Source: Thermoplasmata archaeon (GTDB taxonomy: Archaea > Thermoplasmatota > Thermoplasmata > Thermoplasmatales > Thermoplasmataceae). From it: a DNA stretch of 12,750 nucleotides. A program made the position numbers and the translations under genes. Location: positions 1-12,750 of the forward strand of contig JAKAYK010000025.1 of the NCBI GenBank assembly GCA_021826765.1, written 5' to 3'. Shown piece after piece: positions 6,197 to 12,750 of this stretch (within the stretch, counting starts at the first letter, position 1; each line of letters starts with the position of its first letter). The notes under the pieces were generated by a model. The model did not search any database and had not been told where the DNA came from. It worked only from the letters and a program-made list of their open reading frames with translations.

Positions 6197-8866
6197 GTGA
6201 ACAGCAAGACGAAACTTATCTATATGTTTGAGGAAGGAGGGAAGGAGATGAAGGACCTCCTTGGCGGAAAGGGCGCTGGCCTTGCAGAAATGAAGAAGCT
6301 TGGACTGCCGGTTCCGCATGGATTTATCATAACAACAGAGGCATGTATCATGTACCAGAAAAACGGGAAATTCCCTGCAGGTATGTTTGAGGATGCTCTG
6401 GAAGCGCTGAAAAATGTGGAAAAATCTTCAGGGAAAAAATTTGGGGACCCAGAACACCCCCTGCTTGTTTCTGTGAGATCCGGGGCCCCTGTAAGTATGC
6501 CGGGAATGATGGATACCATACTGAATGTGGGACTCAATGACGAAACGGTGAAAGGGCTTGCAAAGGCCACAGGAAACACAAGATTCTCCCTGGATTCATA
6601 CAGAAGACTGAAACAGATGTTCGGGAATGTTGTTCTCGGGATTTCACATGATGACTTTGAGGCAGTCATGAGCAGCGTCAAGAGGAAAACAGGAAAGAAA
6701 AGCGATATGGAACTCGGAGAAAAGGAACTGAATGCCATAATTGAACAGTTTGACAGCGTTTACAGGAATCATGGATTCCAGTTCCCCAGGGATCCTTATG
6801 AGCAGCTGAGGATGGCTATTAAGGCGGTCTTTGATTCATGGGATTCAGAGAGGGCCATTGCATACAGGGAACTGAACAACATACCTGAGACGCTGGGAAC
6901 TGCGGTCAATATCGTAAGCATGGTCTTTGGAAACATGGGAAATGATTCAGCAACAGGAGTCGCATTCACCAGGAATCCAAACACCGGGGATAACCAGATC
7001 ATGGGAGAATATTTGAAGAACGCACAGGGAGAGGATGTCGTTGCAGGAATCAGGACACCACTTGAGATATGGATGATGAAGGATGAATTTCCAGATGCGT
7101 GGAAAGAATTTGAAAAATGTTCATCTCTTCTGGAAAAACATTACAAAGATATGCAGGATATTGAATTTACCATAGAAAAAGGAAAATTCTACCTTCTCCA
7201 GACAAGAAGCGGGAAAAGAAGCGCCAGAGCTGAGGTGAAAATTGCAGTGGACATGGCTGAGGAGAAACTCATCGACAAAAAGGAGGCCATAATGAGGGTA
7301 ACTCCAAAGACCCTCGACACACTTTTCCATCCACAGGTGAAGAAGGATGGAACTGAAAAGATCCTTGGAATGGGTTTGGCAGCATCTCCTGGAGCAGCTT
7401 ATGGAGAGATCGTATTTACTTCGGACAGGGCAATTCAGCTTGCCTCCGAGGGGAGAAACGTAATACTGGTCAGACCTGAGACCACAGCAGATGATGTAAG
7501 GGGAATGTCTGCATCAGAAGGATTCCTGACACAGAAAGGAGGGATGACTTCCCATGCGGCAGTGGTTGCCAGGGCCATGGGAAAACCCGCAGTGGTTGGC
7601 GTTGAAAGCATGAGCGTCGATATTACAGGAAGGTCACTGACCATTGGGGATGTGACCCTGAACGAGGGATCTACCATAACAGTGGATGGAACTTCCGGAG
7701 AATTCATACTGGGAAAAACACAGGTGGAAAAACCGAGGGCTGATCATTATGTGGATAAGCTCCTTAGCTGGGCAGATGAGTTCAGGACGCTCGGAGTAAG
7801 GGCAAATGCAAACACCCCTGATGAGGCAGATCTCGCAAGGAAAAATGGCGGAGAGGGCATAGGACTCGCAAGGACTGAGAGAATGTTCCTTGGGAATGAA
7901 AGGATTGGCATAATGCGTGCAATGATCATGAGCAGAACAAGGGATGACAGGAAGAGGCACCTTGACATGCTTCTTCCGATGCAGATCCATGACTTCACAG
8001 AATTCTTCAGGACCATGGAGGGATACCCAGTCATCATAAGGCTGCTTGATCCACCGCTTCATGAATTCCTTCCGGACAAAGAGGGTACACTCAACAAACT
8101 GTACAAGCTGAAATTCAGCCTTCTCAATTCAAAGGATCCTGTGGATATGGACAGGATACTTCATGAGATAGCACAGGAGACTGAACTATTATCAGTCATA
8201 AAGAATCTTGAGGAGTTCAACCCCATGCTTGGATTTAGAGGTTGCAGGCTTGGAATTTCATTCCCGGAGATATACGAAATGCAGGTAACAGCCATAATAA
8301 AAGCTGCAATAAACGTCCAGTCTGAGGGAAAGAAGATATTGCCTGAGATCATGATTCCACTTGTGGGCACTGAAAGGGAACTTGAAGTGCTCAGGGAAAA
8401 CCTCGAAAAGGTTGCCAGAAATGTGATGGGAAAGCATGAGATCGATTACAAATTCGGAACAATGATAGAGATACCAAGGGCATGCATAACTGCAGACAAA
8501 ATTGCAAAACACGCAGATTTCTTCTCATTCGGAACAAACGATCTCACCCAGATGACCTTTGGATACAGCAGGGACGATGCTGAAGGCAAGTTCATGGGCA
8601 AGTACCTTGACAGTGGCATACTTCCACATGATCCATTCAGGACCGTGGATTTCGACGGTGTGGGTGAATTGATGAAGATGGCTGTGGAGAAAGGAAGGAA
8701 GGGGAATAAGAATCTTGAGGTTGGAATATGTGGAGAACAGGGCGGAGATCCAGAAACGGTTGAATTCTGCCACAGAATAGGGCTGGACTATGTCTCTGCC
8801 TCACCCTTCAGGATCCCCATAGCAAGGCTTGCAGCAGCAAGAGCAGCACTTCAATATGGGAATTAA
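6197..8866 (+). CDS. ppdK: pyruvate, phosphate dikinase
   Basis: This enzyme interconverts pyruvate + ATP + Pi with PEP + AMP + PPi. The 889-residue length is normal and all three domains are present. The N-terminal ATP-grasp domain (about 1-350) has GGKGAGLAEM (23-32), SVRSGAPVSMPGMMDTILN and the segment FGNMGNDSATGVAFTRNP. The swivelling phosphohistidine domain has KGGMTSHAAVVARAMGKPAVVG, with catalytic H453. The C-terminal TIM barrel (about 520-889) binds PEP/pyruvate through GIGLARTERMF, GFRGCRLG, MIEIPRA, FGTNDLTQMTFGYSRDDAE and CGEQGGDP, with catalytic C845; many homologues have GEHGGD at that last motif. The start is GTG 6197, supported by a TATA box at leaderless distance. The gene stands alone between a divergent hydrolase gene and the FtcD operon. 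With amino-acid catabolism next door, a gluconeogenic direction is plausible, but the enzyme is reversible. Confidence 0.97.
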   Translation: MNSKTKLIYMFEEGGKEMKDLLGGKGAGLAEMKKLGLPVPHGFIITTEACIMYQKNGKFPAGMFEDALEALKNVEKSSGKKFGDPEHPLLVSVRSGAPVSMPGMMDTILNVGLNDETVKGLAKATGNTRFSLDSYRRLKQMFGNVVLGISHDDFEAVMSSVKRKTGKKSDMELGEKELNAIIEQFDSVYRNHGFQFPRDPYEQLRMAIKAVFDSWDSERAIAYRELNNIPETLGTAVNIVSMVFGNMGNDSATGVAFTRNPNTGDNQIMGEYLKNAQGEDVVAGIRTPLEIWMMKDEFPDAWKEFEKCSSLLEKHYKDMQDIEFTIEKGKFYLLQTRSGKRSARAEVKIAVDMAEEKLIDKKEAIMRVTPKTLDTLFHPQVKKDGTEKILGMGLAASPGAAYGEIVFTSDRAIQLASEGRNVILVRPETTADDVRGMSASEGFLTQKGGMTSHAAVVARAMGKPAVVGVESMSVDITGRSLTIGDVTLNEGSTITVDGTSGEFILGKTQVEKPRADHYVDKLLSWADEFRTLGVRANANTPDEADLARKNGGEGIGLARTERMFLGNERIGIMRAMIMSRTRDDRKRHLDMLLPMQIHDFTEFFRTMEGYPVIIRLLDPPLHEFLPDKEGTLNKLYKLKFSLLNSKDPVDMDRILHEIAQETELLSVIKNLEEFNPMLGFRGCRLGISFPEIYEMQVTAIIKAAINVQSEGKKILPEIMIPLVGTERELEVLRENLEKVARNVMGKHEIDYKFGTMIEIPRACITADKIAKHADFFSFGTNDLTQMTFGYSRDDAEGKFMGKYLDSGILPHDPFRTVDFDGVGELMKMAVEKGRKGNKNLEVGICGEQGGDPETVEFCHRIGLDYVSASPFRIPIARLAAARAALQYGN

Positions 8867-8880
8867 GTTTCCATAAACAC

Positions 8881-8887
8881 TTTTTTT
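8881..8887 (+). terminator. oligo-T tract after the dikinase gene
   Basis: Seven consecutive T residues lie 15 nt after the dikinase stop codon, with no strong hairpin. Archaeal RNA polymerase commonly terminates at such T tracts. Next comes a new TATA-like element for the downstream operon, which supports a transcript boundary here. Confidence 0.45.
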
Positions 8888-8889
8888 AA

Positions 8890-8899
8890 ACATATATAC
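8890..8899 (+). promoter_or_regulatory. putative TATA box for ftcD operon
   Basis: ACATATATAC is centred about 37 nt before ATG 8931. Transcription would start near 8920, leaving a leader of about 10 nt with no Shine-Dalgarno motif. It is the best TATA-like match in the 64-nt gap. Confidence 0.4.
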
Positions 8900-8930
8900 A
8901 GACTGCAATTCTTTTAATTGTTATTCATAT

Positions 8931-9836
8931 ATGCCTTTCATGAAACTTGTGGAGTGTGTTCCTAACTTCAGTGAAGGGAGAGACGCGGACAAGGTCCAGA
9001 AAATAGTTGATGCCATAAAATCTGTGAATGGAGTAAAGATTCTTGATATGGAAATGGATGCAAACCATAACAGGAGTGTTGTCACATTCACCTGCTCACC
9101 AGATGTTGCTGTCGAGGCAGCATTCCTGGGCATCCAAAGAGCTTCAGAACTTATAGACATGAATTCACATTCGGGAGAACACCCAAGATTCGGGGCCTCT
9201 GACGTTATTCCATTCATACCTGTGACTGATGTCTCGCTGAAGGAATGTATCGATCTTGCAGTAAAACTTGGTGAAAAAGTGGGAAAGGAACTTGGCATTC
9301 CTGTGTTCCTGTATGGTGAGGCAGCAAGAGTGGATTGGAGGAAGAGCCTTGAAAATATCAGAAGTAAGACATTCCAGTTTGAGCAGATAAAGGAAAGCAT
9401 ATCACAGGAAAAATACATACCTGATTTTGGCCCCTCAAAGGTTGGAAGTGCAGGTGTTTCCATAATAGGGGCCCGTGATTTTCTCATAGCTTTCAACGTG
9501 AATCTCAGGACTGATGACATGGAAACAGGGAAGAAGATCGCAAAAGCACTTAGGGCAAAGGATGGTGGATTTACCTTTGTAAAAGCACTTGCCTTCTTCC
9601 TGGATGACAAGAAATGTGTTCAGATATCCATGAATCTGACCAATTTCAGGAAGACACCCATACACAGGGCATATGAACTGGTAAAAATGGAGGCAGCATC
9701 TTATGGTGTAGATGTAATGGAATCTGAACTCATTGGCCTCATACCCATGGATGCCATGGCAGATGCAATGAAGTTCTATATGAGAATGCATGGCTTTTCC
9801 ACCGAACAGGTGTTTGAGAAGAAGGTGTGGAAATAA
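8931..9836 (+). CDS. ftcD: glutamate formiminotransferase (FtcD N-terminal type)
   Basis: Transfers the formimino group of N-formimino-L-glutamate, from histidine breakdown, to tetrahydrofolate. The 301-residue protein corresponds to the transferase half of mammalian FTCD, here a separate polypeptide. Recognisable blocks are VECVPNFSEGRD (7-18), DANHNRSVVTF (43-53), GEHPRFGASDVIPFIPV (82-98) with H84 matching the catalytic histidine, FLYGEAA (126-132), PDFGPSK (164-170) with SAGVSIIGAR after it, and LIAFNVNL (185-192). ATG 8931 is used; the in-frame ATG at 8940 is also possible. The stop TAA overlaps the ATG of the cyclodeaminase gene (TAATG), so the pathway's two consecutive steps are translationally coupled. 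The gene implies a folate-type C1 carrier and suggests histidine degradation genes elsewhere in the genome; none are in this window. Confidence 0.94.
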   Translation: MPFMKLVECVPNFSEGRDADKVQKIVDAIKSVNGVKILDMEMDANHNRSVVTFTCSPDVAVEAAFLGIQRASELIDMNSHSGEHPRFGASDVIPFIPVTDVSLKECIDLAVKLGEKVGKELGIPVFLYGEAARVDWRKSLENIRSKTFQFEQIKESISQEKYIPDFGPSKVGSAGVSIIGARDFLIAFNVNLRTDDMETGKKIAKALRAKDGGFTFVKALAFFLDDKKCVQISMNLTNFRKTPIHRAYELVKMEAASYGVDVMESELIGLIPMDAMADAMKFYMRMHGFSTEQVFEKKVWK

Positions 9837-10456
9837 TGGATTACAACAGATTTATTGATGAACTTGCATCTGATTCCTCTGCTCCTGGTGGAGGATCTGC
9901 CAGTGCAATGGCAGGCATAATTGCAGTATCTCTCACATCCATGGTGGCTGGACTCACACTGAACAAAAAGGGATATGAGAGTGTGAGTGGAATCATGAAT
10001 GATATAATCAATGAAACAGGGCAGATAAGAAACAGGCTTGAGGGCCTGATGAAGGAAGATACCGATGCCTTCCTCAAGCTGATGGCTGCAATGAAGATGC
10101 CTAAAGGAACACAGGATGAGAAGGATGCAAGAAAAATCGAGGTTGAGAGGTCCATGAAAGGGGCCATTATGACACCATGGAGAATCGCATCCCATTGCCA
10201 CAGGATCATGAGAATTGGTGCTATGCTCTTAAGAGAGGGAAATTCCAATGCCATAACCGATGCAGGTGCATCCATGAAAATAGCAAGGGCAGCAATAGAA
10301 TCTTCACTTCTCAATGTTAAGATCAATATTTCCTACATAAAGGATGAAAAATTCAAGAATGAAGAGAGGCTGAAAATGAAGCTGTTCCTGGAGGATGTGG
10401 AATCCATATACAGCAAGGGAATGCAGGTTCTTGATGATGCACTTGGGGGCCCGTGA
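9836..10456 (+). CDS. fchA: formiminotetrahydrofolate cyclodeaminase
   Basis: Converts 5-formimino-tetrahydrofolate to 5,10-methenyl-tetrahydrofolate plus ammonia, the step after FtcD. The 206-residue, mostly helical protein has the family signature SSAPGGGSASAMAG (14-27), a long helical region with MKEDTDAFLKLMAAMKMPKG, and the C-terminal NAITDAGASMKIARAAIESSLLNVKINISYI block typical of cyclodeaminases. ATG 9836 overlaps the FtcD stop by one base and is preceded by AAGGTG at good Shine-Dalgarno spacing. GTG 9827 is an in-frame alternative. The stop TGA overlaps the next start as GTGA. It is a stand-alone version of the C-terminal domain of animal FTCD, and appears intact. Confidence 0.93.
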   Translation: MDYNRFIDELASDSSAPGGGSASAMAGIIAVSLTSMVAGLTLNKKGYESVSGIMNDIINETGQIRNRLEGLMKEDTDAFLKLMAAMKMPKGTQDEKDARKIEVERSMKGAIMTPWRIASHCHRIMRIGAMLLREGNSNAITDAGASMKIARAAIESSLLNVKINISYIKDEKFKNEERLKMKLFLEDVESIYSKGMQVLDDALGGP

Positions 10457-11685
10457 GAATGGAGGAGCATCATAAGATCCCAACCTTTGAGGATATAGTG
10501 GAAGCAGAGAAATTTCTCAGCGGGAAGATTGAGAAAACACCACTGATATATTCCAAGACATTTTCTGACAAGTTCGGTGCACCCATTTACCTGAAACTGG
10601 AGAATTTCCAGAAAACAGGCTCATTCAAGACCAGGGGGGCCCTTATGAAGATGTCAAAACTCACTGAACAGGAAAAAAGATCAGGAGTGGTCGCTTCAAG
10701 TGCAGGGAATCACGCACAGGGTGTTGCATACGCTGCAAAAATAAGTGGTATAAATGCCAAGATCGTGATGCCAACCTACACCATAAGCGCAAAGATCAAT
10801 GCAGTCAGGAATTACGGGGCCAACGTCATCCTGAAGGGTGAGAATTACGCAGAAGCCTTCAGGGAAGCAAAAAGAATTAGCGAGGAGGAAAAAAGATGCT
10901 TCATTGACGGATTCAACGACAGGTGGATCATGGCAGGGCAGGGAACAGTTGGCGTTGAAATATGCAATGAGCTTCCGGATGTGTCCAATGTAATCGTTCC
11001 TGTAGGTGGTGGTGGCATCATTTCCGGAATAGCCACTGCAGTGAAAAGCATGAAGCCTGACACTATGGTGTATGGAGTTCAGAGCGAGAACTGTGACTGT
11101 GTGATGCAGTACATGAAAAATGGGAACATAACGGGATCGAAGGGATTCACCATTGCGGATGGCATTGCTGTGCAGAACCCCGGAGATCTCAATCTTGAGA
11201 TTATCAGGAAGCATGTGGATTCCCTTGTTTCTGTGAATGATGAGCAGATGGCCTATGCACTTTACAAGCTTCTTGAGAGGCAGAAGATTGTTGTGGAAGC
11301 TTCAGGCGCAGCACCACTTGCAGCACTCATGGCAGGAAAGTTAAACCTCAGAGGTAAGAAGACAGTCCTGGTGGTATCAGGAGGAAACATTGATCCTCTT
11401 CTCCTGTCCAAGATAATATTCAGGGCAATGGAGGTTGACATGGGGCTGGTGAGAATAGAATGCAAGATACCTGACAGGCCTGGAACACTTCACAGGATCA
11501 CATCTGCAATTTCATCATCTGGTGCAAACATATTCCATGCAGAGGTGGACAATCTTTCAGAAGATACTCCCATTGGATACCAGAGCATAAGATTCAGCAT
11601 AAACGTGAGAGATAAGGAACATCTGGAAATACTTCTTGATCTGCTCAGGAATTCAGGATATCCCTTCCATATAGTGAAGGATTGA
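10453..11685 (+). CDS. ilvA: threonine/serine ammonia-lyase with C-terminal ACT domain
   Basis: A PLP fold-type II dehydratase that deaminates threonine to 2-oxobutyrate (and often serine to pyruvate). Numbering from GTG 10453 (410 residues): KLENFQKTGSFKTRGA (48-63) with PLP lysine K59, SSAGNHAQGVAYAA (82-95), the phosphate-binding GGGG loop (185-188), ADGIAV (235-240) and SGGN (309-312). Residues about 333-410 form an ACT domain (IPDRPGTLHRITSAISSSGANI), suggesting allosteric control by an amino acid. The usual HPFDD-like motif reads DGFND (152-156). GTG 10453 overlaps the cyclodeaminase stop by 4 nt (GTGA); ATG 10459 is equally possible, with GGGGG upstream. The operon position argues for a catabolic role, but biosynthetic IlvA or TdcB-type use cannot be separated by sequence alone. 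Confidence 0.9.
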   Translation: MRMEEHHKIPTFEDIVEAEKFLSGKIEKTPLIYSKTFSDKFGAPIYLKLENFQKTGSFKTRGALMKMSKLTEQEKRSGVVASSAGNHAQGVAYAAKISGINAKIVMPTYTISAKINAVRNYGANVILKGENYAEAFREAKRISEEEKRCFIDGFNDRWIMAGQGTVGVEICNELPDVSNVIVPVGGGGIISGIATAVKSMKPDTMVYGVQSENCDCVMQYMKNGNITGSKGFTIADGIAVQNPGDLNLEIIRKHVDSLVSVNDEQMAYALYKLLERQKIVVEASGAAPLAALMAGKLNLRGKKTVLVVSGGNIDPLLLSKIIFRAMEVDMGLVRIECKIPDRPGTLHRITSAISSSGANIFHAEVDNLSEDTPIGYQSIRFSINVRDKEHLEILLDLLRNSGYPFHIVKD

Positions 11686-12750
11686 TCAGTTCCTGCTGAT
11701 TATGGTCACAATATCTTCATCCGAGAGAGGATAGTCCATTCCTACCCTCATCTCATTTATTTTTGAGGAATGGCTTGTAAGCATTGCATACCTGAAGGAA
11801 TCCATCATTTCCCTGCTAATTTTCCTGCAGACCTCCTTAACTGTAGCACCATCCTTCAATACAAGGGGCCTTTCAAAGTCAGTATTTCCTGCCCTGTCCC
11901 TCATGTAGACTCTTATAAGATCAAGCGATTCGTAAATGCTCTCCTTCAGTTCGTCAATGCCTGTCTTTGTGGCCGCTGACATTTTGATCACCTTTCCATA
12001 TGCATTCATGCTCTTCACGAGCTTCTCATCATGGGGCATATCCATCTTGTTCACAGCTACCACCGCAGGCAGATATACAACATTTCCCCTGAAGAAATCA
12101 ATAAGATCATCATCGTTCACGACCTCCCTGATATATATTTCAGCGTTTGTTATCTTAAACTGGCGTGCCATTTCCCTGATTCTTTCATCATCCATCTCAA
12201 CTGTTTTCGGTTTCCTTACCCTGATTCCACCTGTGGATGTTTTCTTCATGGATATGTTTTTTCTTCTCCTGTTCACCACTATTCCCGCTTTTCTCAGTTC
12301 CTCTATTATCCTGTCCATTCCCTTGCACTGGTTGTCAGTTACAAGTATTATCATGTTTGCAGCCCTGACCATGCTCAGGACTTCCCTCCCCCTCCCTGAA
12401 CCTGTGGCTGCATTCTCAATTATTCCGGGCAGATCAAGTATCTGGATCTGGGCCCCTTTGTACTTCAACGTGCCTGGGACAACCCTGAGGGTGGTGAATG
12501 CAAAATTACCCACTTCACTTTGTGTGCCTGTGACAACATTGAGAAGTGAACTTTTTCCAACATTAGGATAACCTACGAATGCAACAGTGGCATCCCCTGA
12601 TTTCGGCACGGAGAAACCTGAACCCCCTCCGGAATGCTTATGAGATTCCGCTTCCATCTGGAGCTTTGCCATCTTCGCCTTAAGTATGCCAATATGAGAC
12701 TCTGTGGCCTTGTTGTACTTGGTCTTTTTTATCTCTTCTTCTATTTCCTT
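11686..12750 (-). CDS. Drg/OBG-family GTP-binding protein (5' end beyond window)
   Basis: A translation-associated GTPase of the developmentally regulated (Drg) group, universal in archaea. The minus-strand frame is open to the window edge. Upstream of the internal ATG at 12672 it encodes KEIEEEIKKTKYNKATESHI and then GILKAK, the typical Drg N-terminal helical region, so the true start lies outside and the CDS is partial. Visible motifs are G1 GYPNVGKSS, TTLRVVPGTLKYKG, G3 DLPGIIENAATGSGRG, G4 NKMD and G5 SAATKTG. An inserted S5D2L-like segment follows G3, and a C-terminal TGS domain (FERPLVLKDGATVKEVCRKI to the end) may contact RNA or ribosomes. Its TGA stop directly abuts that of the ammonia-lyase gene. 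Confidence 0.95.
   Translation of the reverse strand, partial: KEIEEEIKKTKYNKATESHIGILKAKMAKLQMEAESHKHSGGGSGFSVPKSGDATVAFVGYPNVGKSSLLNVVTGTQSEVGNFAFTTLRVVPGTLKYKGAQIQILDLPGIIENAATGSGRGREVLSMVRAANMIILVTDNQCKGMDRIIEELRKAGIVVNRRRKNISMKKTSTGGIRVRKPKTVEMDDERIREMARQFKITNAEIYIREVVNDDDLIDFFRGNVVYLPAVVAVNKMDMPHDEKLVKSMNAYGKVIKMSAATKTGIDELKESIYESLDLIRVYMRDRAGNTDFERPLVLKDGATVKEVCRKISREMMDSFRYAMLTSHSSKINEMRVGMDYPLSDEDIVTIISRN

Noticed and set aside
8729..8752. CGEQGGD rather than CGEHGGD in the dikinase catalytic segment
   Set aside because: The catalytic cysteine and every other motif are intact, so a single H-to-Q change in the loop is not enough to suggest altered function.
8921..9610. 229-codon open frame on the minus strand opposite ftcD
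   Set aside because: It lies antisense to a clear formiminotransferase with full family motifs. It is serine/phenylalanine-rich without recognisable domains, as expected for an antisense shadow.
11936..12571. 211-codon plus-strand open frame opposite the Drg gene
   Set aside because: Its hydrophobic, Ser/Thr-rich translation mirrors the conserved GTPase codons; there is no start signal or family match.
1..12750. Mobile elements, CRISPR arrays, prophage or defence genes
   Set aside because: No transposase, spaced direct repeats, integrase or toxin-antitoxin pairs were seen, and gene spacing and codon style are uniform throughout.

Overview
This window looks like a core-genome segment of an archaeon, most likely of the Thermoplasmatales/Thermoplasmata group. 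The evidence is a tRNA-Thr with the archaeal discriminator U and no encoded CCA, a Drg-type GTPase, a TrmB-family regulator, an archaeal-type CoaBC-like flavoprotein, AT-rich TATA-like elements (two placed so close to GTG starts that the messages would be leaderless or nearly so), G-rich Shine-Dalgarno motifs at internal operon genes, heavy use of AGG/AGA arginine codons, and folate-type formiminotransferase/cyclodeaminase genes. The genus assignment is inference. I see no insertion sequence, CRISPR array, prophage or defence locus.

Layout. (1) 85-2868, minus strand: TrmB regulator -> endonuclease IV -> DUF1015 protein -> tRNA-Thr(CGU), tightly packed. The DUF1015 reading frame runs 38 nt into the tRNA gene and stops in its anticodon loop. 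(2) 2869-3002: a divergent control region with an imperfect 25-bp inverted repeat. (3) 3003-5378, plus strand: hotdog thioesterase, CoaBC-like flavoprotein and a carbon-nitrogen hydrolase; the last two overlap. (4) 5340-6056, minus strand: an alpha/beta hydrolase whose 3' end overlaps the carbon-nitrogen hydrolase by 39 bp. (5) 6057-6196: an AT-rich divergent promoter region. (6) 6197-8866, plus strand: pyruvate, phosphate dikinase, apparently monocistronic, followed by a T tract. (7) 8931-11685, plus strand: glutamate formiminotransferase, formiminotetrahydrofolate cyclodeaminase and threonine/serine ammonia-lyase, overlapping as TAATG and GTGA. (8) 11686-12750, minus strand: a Drg-family GTPase whose N-terminus lies beyond the window; its stop codon abuts that of the ammonia-lyase.

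How the genes may work together. The dikinase, the FtcD/FchA pair and the ammonia-lyase suggest amino-acid catabolism. Formiminoglutamate from histidine would supply one-carbon units to tetrahydrofolate. Serine/threonine deamination would give pyruvate or 2-oxobutyrate, and the dikinase could turn pyruvate into PEP for gluconeogenesis. The plus-strand block 3003-5378 has a coenzyme A flavour (acyl-CoA thioesterase, CoA biosynthesis, amidohydrolase). The TrmB-nfo-DUF1015-tRNA block has no obvious single theme. Nothing here is clearly a new biological system. The most unusual items are the protein gene ending inside a tRNA and the inverted repeat beside the TrmB gene.
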